Shown here one piece after another: positions 47,109-54,072 of a stretch of DNA of 64,000 nt. Below the pieces are notes generated by a model, which saw only the letters and a list, made by a program, of their open reading frames with translations, was not told the origin of the DNA and made no database searches. Each line of letters starts with the position of its first letter. Positions within the stretch are counted from its first letter, which is position 1. Location of the stretch: positions 124,001 to 188,000 of the forward strand of contig CAKUUD010000003.1 in assembly GCA_934692675.1 (NCBI GenBank). The letters are read 5' to 3'. The DNA is from an uncultured Eubacteriales bacterium. GTDB taxonomy: Bacteria; Bacillota; Clostridia; Oscillospirales; Acutalibacteraceae. The position numbers were made by a program, and so were the translations under genes.

Positions 47109-47183
47109 TGGCTGGGATGGCTGGATTCGAACCAGCGAATGATGGAGTCAAAGTCCACTGCCTTACCGCTTGGCTACACCCCA
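47109..47183 (-). tRNA. tRNA-Gln (anticodon TTG)
   Basis: 75 nt with encoded CCA. Acceptor TGGGGTG pairs with CATCCCA; the anticodon loop is CTTTGAC. The unusual U1-A72 pair is typical of bacterial tRNA-Gln. Confidence 0.96.
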
Positions 47184-47204
47184 ACAAAAAGTGGTTTATA
47201 TTAA

Positions 47205-47282
47205 TGGGGTGGATAATCGGAGTTGAACCGATGGCCTCCAGAGCCACAATCTGGCGCTCTAGCCAACTGAGCTATATCCACC
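47205..47282 (-). tRNA. tRNA-His (anticodon GTG)
   Basis: 78 nt counted from the extra 5' G (position -1), which faces C73; acceptor GTGGATA / TATCCAC, anticodon loop TTGTGGC, CCA encoded. Confidence 0.96.
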
Positions 47283-47292
47283 ATAATTCCAA

Positions 47293-47369
47293 TGGTGCGC
47301 CAGAAGGGATTCGAACCCCTGACCTACTGCTTAGAAGGCAGTTGCTCTATCCTGCTGAGCTACTAGCGC
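47293..47369 (-). tRNA. tRNA-Arg (anticodon TCT)
   Basis: 77 nt with CCA; acceptor GCGCTAG / CTGGCGC, anticodon loop CTTCTAA. Confidence 0.96.
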
Positions 47370-47404
47370 AGATGTCAGCACCACATTGCTGAAATAATTA
47401 TACA

Positions 47405-47478
47405 TGGAGCGGGTGATGGGAATCGAACCCACGCTATCAGCTTGGAAGGCTGAAGTTCTACCATTGAACTACACCCGC
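47405..47478 (-). tRNA. tRNA-Gly (anticodon TCC)
   Basis: 74 nt with CCA; acceptor GCGGGTG / CACCCGC, anticodon loop CTTCCAA. First gene of the tRNA transcript. Confidence 0.96.
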
Positions 47479-47498
47479 ACCCCTTAGTGACAGAATTT

Positions 47499-47527
47499 AT
47501 TCTATCACATTAATTTTAGACTGTCAA
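47499..47527 (-). promoter_or_regulatory. Promoter of the tRNA cluster
   Basis: Minus strand TTGACA (47527-47522), 17 bases, TAGAAT (47504-47499), about 20 bases before tRNA-Gly. Confidence 0.8.
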
Positions 47528-47589
47528 CACTTTTTTTAAATTATTTTGTAAAAATATTTTTTTATTACTATTACATATTTTTTGCAAAA

Positions 47590-48321
47590 CTATGATACTT
47601 TTTCAATATCTTTTTTTAACTTTTCTATGATTCTTTTTTCCAGTCTTGAAATATAAGACTGAGAAATTCCCAACGAATCCGCAACCTCTTTTTGCGTGTG
47701 CTCTTTCACGCCGCAAAGTCCGAATCTCATTTCCATTATCATTTTGTCCCTGTCATTTAAATTTTTTACAGCGTCATTCACCAAATTGCACTCTGCCTCT
47801 TGCTCCAATTTGCTCATTACCATATCGTGGTCGCTCCCCAAAACATCCGAAAGCAGCAGCTCATTTCCGTCCCAATCTATATTTAAAGGCTCATCTATGG
47901 AAGTTTCGTTTTTTAATTGAGTATTTTTCCTCAAAAACATCAAAATTTCATTTTCGATGCACCTTGAAGCATATGTTGCAAGTTTTATATTTTTGGTCGG
48001 AGAAAAAGTGTTGACAGCTTTTATTAGCCCAATCGTTCCGATTGAAATAAGGTCTTCCATGCAAATTCCCGAAGAGTCAAATTTTTTTGCTATATATACC
48101 ACAAGCCTTAAATTATGGGTAATAAGTGGCTCTCTGACATTTCCGGGCGCACCTGAAATTATTTTCTCAATTATTTTGGTTTCTTCTTCTTTTGACAAAG
48201 GCGGCGGCAAAACTTCAGGGCCGTTTATGTAATGTACATCTTTATCGGAAACAAAAAATTTCCAAACATTATTTTTTATATTTAAAACCAGTTTTTTCCA
48301 CATAAGTATAATTTTTTTCAT
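47590..48321 (-). CDS. sigE: Sporulation sigma factor sigma-E (pro-protein)
   Basis: 243 residues. The first 27 or so form the pro-sequence (amphipathic, WKKLVLNIKNNVWKFF) removed by SpoIIGA. Region 2 (NLRLVVYIAKKFDSSGICMEDLIS then GTIGLIKAV) and region 4 (EVADSLGISQSYISRLEKRI) are intact. It directs early mother-cell transcription. It follows spoIIGA by 13 bases, with RBS AAGGAGAG. Confidence 0.96.
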   Translation of the reverse strand: MKKIILMWKKLVLNIKNNVWKFFVSDKDVHYINGPEVLPPPLSKEEETKIIEKIISGAPGNVREPLITHNLRLVVYIAKKFDSSGICMEDLISIGTIGLIKAVNTFSPTKNIKLATYASRCIENEILMFLRKNTQLKNETSIDEPLNIDWDGNELLLSDVLGSDHDMVMSKLEQEAECNLVNDAVKNLNDRDKMIMEMRFGLCGVKEHTQKEVADSLGISQSYISRLEKRIIEKLKKDIEKVS

Positions 48322-48334
48322 GCTGTTTCTCTCC

Positions 48335-49198
48335 TTAACTAATTAATTCCGGGTTTATAAGCGCACCAATTTCTTCGGATAAAGTGCGGTCAGGGCAAAT
48401 TGCTATGTATGCTTTTTTTAAGATTCCTTCGGGATTTATTATATTTTTTGGTTTAAAAGCGGGGAACACTCCACTTCCTGCTACCGTTTTGAATGGCACC
48501 ATCCTTATTGGATATTTGACTTCATAACTTGATATGTTGTTTGTATTTTGATAATAATTATCCAGCAATCCAAGGAGCTTTGGAGGAATTATTTTTTCTG
48601 CCGTACTTTTTCTAACAATTATCACAGGCAGATTTGAAAACGGCTCTCTTAAAATATTTCCTGTATCAACTTTGGCTTTGAGCTTTACGGGTGAGTCTTC
48701 AATGTTTATTTTTATTTCATAAAATGAATTTTTTATATGATTTTTTCCTATTATCCGATAAAATATTTCTATTATGAAATAAGAAACAATCGTTGATGCA
48801 ATCAAAACCAAAGGCGAAATATTAAAGTAAACCACGCCGTTATTCATTTCCATTGAACTTGGCCTAAACAAAATCCATAAACCAAGCATCATTCCTGAAA
48901 ACAAAAAGTTTATCGCATAAAAGCAAAGGGTGATTTTTATGAAGGATTTTAAGCTTTTGAATCCGAATACACACCACACTATCGTTATAGACATTATGAA
49001 TTTCACAAGTATGCTCAGAAATAAATTGGTTTCCGGAAAAAGTATGTACAAAGAATAAATTCCGCTTAAAATTTCTCCAAAAACAAGTCTTATGGATTTC
49101 CATTTTAAAGATAAAAACTTAGCGGTCAAAAGCAATAAAATGTAATTTATAAAAAGGTTTACAGCAATAAGAATATCTATGTAGATAGTCTGTTTCAT
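48335..49198 (-). CDS. spoIIGA: Sigma-E processing aspartic protease SpoIIGA
   Basis: 287 residues from ATG 49198 (AGGTG 6 bases upstream). Five membrane helices (about 1-150), then a retroviral-type protease domain with the catalytic Asp in KVDTGNILREPF (about 177). It sits in the septum and is turned on by forespore SpoIIR to mature sigma-E. The operon order spoIIGA-sigE is conserved. Confidence 0.94.
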   Translation of the reverse strand: MKQTIYIDILIAVNLFINYILLLLTAKFLSLKWKSIRLVFGEILSGIYSLYILFPETNLFLSILVKFIMSITIVWCVFGFKSLKSFIKITLCFYAINFLFSGMMLGLWILFRPSSMEMNNGVVYFNISPLVLIASTIVSYFIIEIFYRIIGKNHIKNSFYEIKINIEDSPVKLKAKVDTGNILREPFSNLPVIIVRKSTAEKIIPPKLLGLLDNYYQNTNNISSYEVKYPIRMVPFKTVAGSGVFPAFKPKNIINPEGILKKAYIAICPDRTLSEEIGALINPELIS

Positions 49199-49233
49199 GC
49201 ATTTCACCTGCAATAAAAATGATATGTAATATA

Positions 49234-49266
49234 ATTATGAACTTTTTTATTCGATTATTATGTCAA
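49234..49266 (-). promoter_or_regulatory. Promoter of spoIIGA-sigE with a long spacer
   Basis: Minus strand TTGACA (49266-49261), 21 bases, CATAAT (49239-49234). The B. subtilis spoIIG promoter has a similar over-long spacer (22) and needs Spo0A. A perfect 0A box is not evident here. Confidence 0.4.
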
Positions 49267-49297
49267 ATTTAGGCGTATAAATATTTTTATTATTTAC

Positions 49298-49326
49298 TTG
49301 ACACATTTTTAGAATACTAATAAAAT
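49298..49326 (+). promoter_or_regulatory. Promoter of tRNA-Ser
   Basis: TTGACA (49298-49303), 17 bases, TAAAAT (49321-49326), 10 bases before the tRNA. Confidence 0.8.
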
Positions 49327-49335
49327 ATATACCAT

Positions 49336-49424
49336 GGAGAGGTATCGAAGTGGTCATAACGGGGCTGACTCGAAATCAGTTTGACGGCAACGTCACATGG
49401 GTTCGAATCCCATCCTCTCCGCCA
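49336..49424 (+). tRNA. tRNA-Ser (anticodon CGA)
   Basis: 89 nt with long variable arm and encoded CCA; acceptor GGAGAGG / CCTCTCC, anticodon loop CTCGAAA. Its 3' end is the likely attachment site of the mobile element that starts here, because composition and gene content change directly after it. Confidence 0.96.
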
Positions 49425-49428
49425 ACGG

Positions 49429-49464
49429 AACCCTTGAAAACCCAGTGTTTTCAAGGGTTTTTTC
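49429..49464 (+). terminator. Terminator after tRNA-Ser
   Basis: 13-bp stem AACCCTTGAAAAC / GTTTTCAAGGGTT, loop CCAGT, then TTTTTTC. It sits just inside the putative element end. Confidence 0.8.
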
Positions 49465-49812
49465 TATTCGACAAAAAAATTCCGACTTTGATTTTTTGTG
49501 TTTCTGCCGCTTTTCCGAGCCGATTTTATGCTCTTTTTCGCCCGTGAATATTAGAATTAAAAACCGCCAAATACCGCGTGAAATAAGGCTTTTTAAGGCC
49601 TGCATACTTTTTGCGGCGTTAGAAAGTTTTCCGTCAGACAAAAAATCGCCAAATTTCAAAACACCCGGTTGCAGACAACCGCACCAAAAGTCATGTGTGG
49701 TCTTTACAGGTTAGAGTTCAAATCGGCAGAAAGAAATATGTGCTTTGCTTCTTTTTGTTTTGACATTATACAGAAGTGCTCCGTTTGAAGAATCTGATTG
49801 TGTGAAATCCTA
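49465..49812. other. Gene-free stretch at the left end of the element
   Basis: About 350 bases with no coding region I trust; the short open frames on both strands lack ribosome binding sites and have no protein-like composition. Probably attachment-site arm DNA or decayed sequence. Confidence 0.5.
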
Positions 49813-49841
49813 TTGCAAAAACTCTTAATATGTGATATAAT
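49813..49841 (+). promoter_or_regulatory. Promoter of the structured RNA
   Basis: TTGCAA (49813-49818), 17 bases, TATAAT (49836-49841). Confidence 0.75.
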
Positions 49842-49847
49842 ATATTT

Positions 49848-50150
49848 GTTAAGAGGTAATGTGTTCCCCAACATTGATTATTCGTATCATGAGAGTACGA
49901 ATTAGATTGGGAGGAATTTGGCCTTTTAATGACATGAGTAAATCATTGAAACTATTGATTTCTTTCAAATTCTCATTATGAAATCAAGAAAGCGGCTGTG
50001 TGTTGACTTTTGTTGTCCCCCTGCTGTTTCACTGCTTTACACCACAATTCGAACCGATGTGTTTGCGTCGGTCTTGTTTTGTTGCGTGTAAAGCGATTGT
50101 ATAATCTGAAATCGTAGTCCACGCACGATGCAAGTGCGTGGATTTTTTCG
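49848..50150 (+). ncRNA. Candidate structured non-coding RNA, about 300 nt
   Basis: Starts at a good promoter and ends at an intrinsic terminator (TCCACGCA / TGCGTGGA, 50118-50142, then TTTTTT). Between them are three more helices: CCCAA+ATTCGTA with TACGAAT+TTGGG (49867-49911); ATGAG+TTGAAA with TTTCAA+CTCAT (49934-49976); GCTTTACAC with GTGTAAAGC enclosing ACCGATG / CGTCGGT (50034-50094). No credible open frame. It is either a stand-alone RNA or a regulatory leader of the two small genes that follow. I do not recognise it as tmRNA, 6S, RNase P or SRP RNA. Confidence 0.6.
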
Positions 50151-50169
50151 GTTCAGAAAGGAGAAAGCA

Positions 50170-50391
50170 ATGAAAAAAGTGTCTGGGAAAACGCATACCC
50201 AAAAGCAACTGGATGATTGGTCAAATCAGAATAATCCGAACAACAAGGCATACAAAGCGAACAAGGATAATCATTCAAACCAAATGAACCCCAATCATAA
50301 GACACATCAGCAAGTTCACAATTCTCGCCGCAGAAACAAAGCACAACTGTGGCCTGATTGGGCTCCCGACTATCCCGATTATGACGATTAA
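50170..50391 (+). CDS. Small Asn/His-rich element protein
   Basis: 73 residues from ATG 50170 (AAAGGAG 6 bases upstream). Very polar, with NNPNNKAY and MNPNHKTH repeats and a basic then acidic end (PDWAPDYPDYDD). No known function; small polar proteins like this are common on Firmicutes elements. It lies just after the structured RNA and its terminator. Confidence 0.65.
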   Translation: MKKVSGKTHTQKQLDDWSNQNNPNNKAYKANKDNHSNQMNPNHKTHQQVHNSRRRNKAQLWPDWAPDYPDYDD

Positions 50392-50412
50392 ACATTTTAA
50401 GGAGGCAAATCT

Positions 50413-50592
50413 ATGAGTAAGCATTTCTTCGACTATGACGACGGCGATTTTGCGTATACAGTTTCCGACAACATGGCAATTGACTCCGACGGTAATATGC
50501 TGATGCGCATGGACGATAACATGGCCATGGATATGGACAGCGGAGAACTTCACATTATTTCGTCATGGGATGATGAAGACGGAGACGATTAA
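50413..50592 (+). CDS. Small Asp/Met-rich element protein
   Basis: 59 residues, found by direct translation: ATG 50413 (GGAGG 7 bases upstream) to TAA 50592. It starts MSKHFFDYDDGDFAYTVSDN and has a run of Met and Asp (MLMRMDDNMAMDMDSG). Strongly acidic. Twenty-one bases after the previous small gene, same transcript, then a strong terminator. Function unknown. Confidence 0.65.
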   Translation: MSKHFFDYDDGDFAYTVSDNMAIDSDGNMLMRMDDNMAMDMDSGELHIISSWDDEDGDD

Positions 50593-50607
50593 AAAATCGT
50601 TATAATG

Positions 50608-50655
50608 AACACCGCAGCCCCGCACCTCATTCAAAAGGTGCGGGGCTGCGGTGTT
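50608..50655. terminator. Strong bidirectional terminator
   Basis: Perfect 20-bp inverted repeat (AACACCGCAGCCCCGCACCT and its complement) with an 8-base loop, between the small genes and the convergent fic gene. The T-tract is short. Confidence 0.8.
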
Positions 50656-50668
50656 TGTGCCGTAAAAA

Positions 50669-51715
50669 TTATTTTAATCGGAAGTAACAGGTGCTTTTTC
50701 CTTTGTCCTCTTTTTTCAGTTCGCCGTCCGATACAAGCTTGCGCAAAGCACCTTCGATGGAGCTGTCGCTGAGGTTCGGGCATAACTCACGGATATCCTG
50801 CTTGTTGAACCGTCCGATTTTGTTTTCGCTGGCTCTGCGCACCATTTCAAGTGCGGGCAGTTTGGTTTCCACAAGCGATACACGCTCATCCAGGTCCTTA
50901 TATGCCGCTAAAATCGTGCCGAGAAGATATTTGATAAAGGGCAGAGCATTTTCCGTCCCCTCATACCAGCCGCTTTGGGACTGCGCCAGTGCATCATAGT
51001 ATAAATCTTTATTTTTGGCGATTTTGGCTTCAAGTGAAATATACTTACCCACAAAAAAACCGTTTTGATATAAAAGCAGTGTGGTGAGCAGGCGGCTCAT
51101 TCTGCCGTTGCCGTCATTGAACGGATGAATACACAGAAAATCATGGATAAAAACCGGAATAGCAATCAGCGGTTCCAGCTCCATATTTCCGATGACACGG
51201 TTGTATTCTTCGCAGATTTTATCAAGCGCCTCCGGCGTTTCAAAGGGAGAAAGCGGTGTAAACAAAATTTCCGTATGCCCGTCCGGATATGTGGCGCTGA
51301 TATAGTTCTGCACGGTTTTGGTGCGCCCTGCGACGGGATTGTTCATGTGGCTGTACAGGATTTTGTGAAACTGCAAAATATAGTTTTGCGTAATGGGAAT
51401 CGCGTCAAAATCATTGTGAATGATGTTCAGCACATCACGGTACCCGGCGATCTCCTGTTCGTCACGGTTTTTCGGCGCGGTCTTTTCTTCAACAAGCTGG
51501 CGTATCCGCGTGTTCGTGGTAACGATGCCCTCAATGGCGTTTGACGCCTCGGTGCTTTGTATTTTGGCAATTTCGACGAGCTTTTCGAGTTCTTGCGGAC
51601 GCTGTTTCAAATACGGTTCCTGCTTACCGGCTTCCTTGTATATGGCTGCAATCAATCCTAAAATATCCGAATCCCACTTCTGCTCCTTGATTGCGGAATA
51701 GTTAAAGGCTCTCAT
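50669..51715 (-). CDS. Fic-domain AMP-transferase with N-terminal inhibitory motif and C-terminal winged helix
   Basis: 348 residues. Fic core with the full active motif HPFNDGNGRMSR (about 197-208). The inhibitory motif (S/T)xxxE(G/N) is N-terminal: SNAIEG (about 58-63), the class II layout. The C-terminal 80 residues form a winged helix (NKQDIRELCPNLSDSSIEGA), so the protein may bind DNA and control its own promoter, which carries two inverted repeats. Fic enzymes of this kind transfer AMP to a protein hydroxyl. Target unknown. RBS GGAGG 7 bases upstream. Confidence 0.9.
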   Translation of the reverse strand: MRAFNYSAIKEQKWDSDILGLIAAIYKEAGKQEPYLKQRPQELEKLVEIAKIQSTEASNAIEGIVTTNTRIRQLVEEKTAPKNRDEQEIAGYRDVLNIIHNDFDAIPITQNYILQFHKILYSHMNNPVAGRTKTVQNYISATYPDGHTEILFTPLSPFETPEALDKICEEYNRVIGNMELEPLIAIPVFIHDFLCIHPFNDGNGRMSRLLTTLLLYQNGFFVGKYISLEAKIAKNKDLYYDALAQSQSGWYEGTENALPFIKYLLGTILAAYKDLDERVSLVETKLPALEMVRRASENKIGRFNKQDIRELCPNLSDSSIEGALRKLVSDGELKKEDKGKSTCYFRLK

Positions 51716-51732
51716 TCCCTTACCTCCGTTCT

Positions 51733-51818
51733 GTTTCCCTTAAATAATAGCACAAAATAAGGGAACAGTCAATGGGCTGTGCGAATTTTCCCTTATTATT
51801 ATAACAGAAATAAGGGAA
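51733..51818 (-). promoter_or_regulatory. fic promoter with two inverted-repeat operators
   Basis: Minus strand TTGACT (51772-51767), 17 bases, TATTAT (51749-51744). Inverted repeat 1, GTTTCCCTTA / TAAGGGAAC (51733-51742, 51758-51766), covers the -10 and spacer. Inverted repeat 2, TTCCCTTATT / AATAAGGGAA (51788-51797, 51809-51818), lies upstream of the -35. Both share TTCCCTTA / TAAGGGAA arms. Confidence 0.75.
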
Positions 51819-51865
51819 TTGTATCCCGCTGTTCGCTCGGCTTGCCCCGACAGAAATAAAAAATG

Positions 51866-51893
51866 CTGCCCCACCGGAAACGGTGAGGCATAA
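51866..51893 (-). terminator. Terminator of the integrase transcript
   Basis: Minus strand TGCC-CACCG type stem with a four-base loop (TGCCTCACCG / CGGTGGGGCA), then ATTTTTTATTT. It closes the transcript right after the 199-residue HTH gene. Confidence 0.75.
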
Positions 51894-51894
51894 A

Positions 51895-52494
51895 CTATGT
51901 ACTCTCTTTCATCATTCTTCTTTTCTGCCGCCGCTGCTCGTTCTCACGCTCACGGCGCTGTATGTATTTAAATTGTCGAATGAGTTCTTTATATTTTTCC
52001 GTGCGTGGATGCGCCAGCCTTTGCGGTGACGCCATAAAGCCGATAAATTCCGCTTTGGCGTAGTACTGTATAGAGCCGAGTTTAATGCCGACCAGAACTT
52101 CTTCCCGTATCCATTCGTGAATGCGCTGCGGGCTGTGACCGACCAAATCCGCCGCCGTCTGCGTGGGCAGAGCCTCCGGCAGCTCTGCCCACTGTGAACT
52201 CAGCCACCGCCGAAAGGCTTCGCAGTTTTCCGGGGTGGCTTCAAACATCGGGAGCGGATGCCATTCGGTGCGGTTGGAGAACATCCCGCTCAACTCCGAG
52301 AGGAAACCGGGTTCGGTATCCATACGGGTTTTGAACCGCACCGCGTCCTCTGTCCGCACCCGATATTTATGGGTCGTGTGTCCTGTGTTTTCGTGCGGGA
52401 TATAATTATTGTCCATCAGATATTTCATTTTCCGCGTGGAGATGTGCAGGTATTGGCGGAGCTCGCTCCCGCTCATAAACTGTTTTTCAGTCAT
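51895..52494 (-). CDS. HTH-domain protein downstream of integrase
   Basis: 199 residues from ATG 52494 (AAAGGA 9 bases upstream). It starts MTEKQFMSGSELRQYLHIS followed by TRKMKYLMDNNYIPH, a helix-turn-helix of the excisionase/MerR type. A second HTH-like segment lies at TAADLVGHSPQRIHEWI, and the C-terminus is very basic. Probably a regulator or recombination directionality factor of the element; 49 bases after the integrase stop in the same direction. Confidence 0.7.
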   Translation of the reverse strand: MTEKQFMSGSELRQYLHISTRKMKYLMDNNYIPHENTGHTTHKYRVRTEDAVRFKTRMDTEPGFLSELSGMFSNRTEWHPLPMFEATPENCEAFRRWLSSQWAELPEALPTQTAADLVGHSPQRIHEWIREEVLVGIKLGSIQYYAKAEFIGFMASPQRLAHPRTEKYKELIRQFKYIQRRERENEQRRQKRRMMKEST

Positions 52495-52543
52495 ATATAA
52501 AATCATCCTTTCTGTCAGCAAAAATGCGCCCGCCGTGGGCGCA

Positions 52544-53740
52544 TTATTCTTTTGCTTTATTAAAGATACTGCTGATCACATCGGCGCTTTCCTGTTTCTT
52601 GGACTTATCCAGATGGGCATAGATATTTGCCGTTGTGGACAGATCGGAATGACCGAGGAAGGTCGATGCATTCAGCAGCGGCATATCCTGATTGATGAGG
52701 ATGCTGGCGAAGGTGTGGCGCAGATCGTGGAACCGAATTTTGCGCAGACCGTATTGACTGATAAGGTCTGCGAACCGCTGCGTGACCCGATTCGGGCGTA
52801 TCAGCCCGCCGAGCTGATCGACGCAGATATAATCGTCGTATTTGCGGTTGTAGCTGCCCTTGAACATACGGCGGTACAGGTCCTGCTTTTCCCGTTCCTC
52901 GCAGAGCATTTCATACACCGGGTCCGGCAGCGGCAGCGTGCGGCGGCTGGATTTGTTTTTCATTTCCTCCACGGGTTCGACGATGACCTTGCCGTTTTCC
53001 TTATACTCAATGATTTTGGTGTCGAGCAGTATGGTTTTCTTTTCCCAATCCACCCGTGACCACCGTGCGCCCAATGCTTCACTGCGGCGCAGCCCCAAGC
53101 CGCCTGCCAGCATGACCGCCGGATAGATAATATCCCCGCGGATAAGCCCGAGCATGGCGATCAGCTCCTCCTCGGAATAGTTTTCGCCGGTGAACTTATT
53201 TTTCTTCGGGCGGTCGATGCGGTCAAAGGGATTGGAGTCAATCAGTCCGTCCTTGAAAGCCCGTTTGAAAGCGCTGTGCAGGACGGTGTGATAGTGGATA
53301 ACGGTGTTGGCGACTACGCCTGATTCGAACATCCACTCGTAGAAATCCTCAATGTCCTTTGCGGTGATGCTGCCGACCGTCAATTCCCTGCGGGCAGTAA
53401 AATACCGCCGAATTCTACCGTTTATCATTCCGCGGTAGCTTTCGGCGGTACTCTTTTGAATGTTTTTCTCGATCTTTTTATAGTAGGCGCACATATAATC
53501 GTAGATCGGGATATCCGAGGCAGGCTTTTTGTTTTGCGCAATCTGCTCGGCGTAGGTTTGTTCAAAGGCTTGCACCACCTCTCGGTAGGCTTTGTTCACC
53601 TTTGATTTGTTTGAGCCTTCGGGCAGCCCCAGTGCGCGCCATACGGGCTTTGTCCTGCCGTTCTCTCTGACCTGTATCACGGCATAGAGACGGCCTTTCT
53701 TAGCCTGTACGCTGGCTGCAAGTGTGGTTGTGGCATTCAT
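52544..53740 (-). CDS. int: Tyrosine-type site-specific integrase
   Basis: 398 residues: arm-binding N-terminal domain, SAM-like core-binding domain (about 75-170), catalytic domain. Catalytic residues seen: Arg in GLGLRRSEALG, HDLRHT with His and Arg, later His in LGHSDLSTT and the nucleophile Tyr in ANIYAHLDKS. It is expected to recombine the element with the tRNA-Ser 3' end. AAAGGAG 9 bases upstream of the ATG, inside the end of the preceding HTH gene. Confidence 0.96.
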   Translation of the reverse strand: MNATTTLAASVQAKKGRLYAVIQVRENGRTKPVWRALGLPEGSNKSKVNKAYREVVQAFEQTYAEQIAQNKKPASDIPIYDYMCAYYKKIEKNIQKSTAESYRGMINGRIRRYFTARRELTVGSITAKDIEDFYEWMFESGVVANTVIHYHTVLHSAFKRAFKDGLIDSNPFDRIDRPKKNKFTGENYSEEELIAMLGLIRGDIIYPAVMLAGGLGLRRSEALGARWSRVDWEKKTILLDTKIIEYKENGKVIVEPVEEMKNKSSRRTLPLPDPVYEMLCEEREKQDLYRRMFKGSYNRKYDDYICVDQLGGLIRPNRVTQRFADLISQYGLRKIRFHDLRHTFASILINQDMPLLNASTFLGHSDLSTTANIYAHLDKSKKQESADVISSIFNKAKE

Positions 53741-54056
53741 TTGCGTTCACTCCTTTTTTGTTTTTGCCGACACGAACAATATCACAACTCACCGCACAAG
53801 TCCAGACTTTTTCGGAAGCTTTCTCAAGAAAACAGACCTTTGGGTTCGAACTTTTGCCTTCTCTTTGCCGCAGATAGTCAATGAGATGCGATTTGGCAAT
53901 GCGATTCTCTCTGCCGACCTTTACCGACGGAAGGGACTTTTCTTTTATCAGCTTGTACACGGTTTTGGTGCTGACCCGCAGGATCTCGGCAACCTCCGCA
54001 GCGGTCAGCGCCGCCGGATAGCAGCGCAATTCTTTTTCATGTTCTTTTTTCGTCAT
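53700..54056 (-). CDS. Excisionase-type HTH protein
   Basis: 118 residues from ATG 54056 (AAAGGA 7 bases upstream). An HTH_17/excisionase domain (AEVAEILRVSTKTVYKLIKE, then SLPSVKVGRENRI) is followed by a longer tail that overlaps the integrase start by 41 bases in another frame. The overlap and position suggest translational coupling and a role in excision or control of int. Confidence 0.8.
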   Translation of the reverse strand: MTKKEHEKELRCYPAALTAAEVAEILRVSTKTVYKLIKEKSLPSVKVGRENRIAKSHLIDYLRQREGKSSNPKVCFLEKASEKVWTCAVSCDIVRVGKNKKGVNANECHNHTCSQRTG

Positions 54057-54072
54057 AGGCAATTCCTTTCTC

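Noticed and set aside
47108..47392. 94-codon plus-strand frame
   Set aside because: Runs through four tRNA genes on the other strand.
49848..50150. Reading the structured stretch as tmRNA, 6S, RNase P or SRP RNA
   Set aside because: The hallmark sequences of these RNAs are absent; kept as an unassigned structured RNA.
52409..53059. 216-codon plus-strand frame
   Set aside because: Opposite the integrase, whose catalytic residues are all intact; GC-rich shadow.
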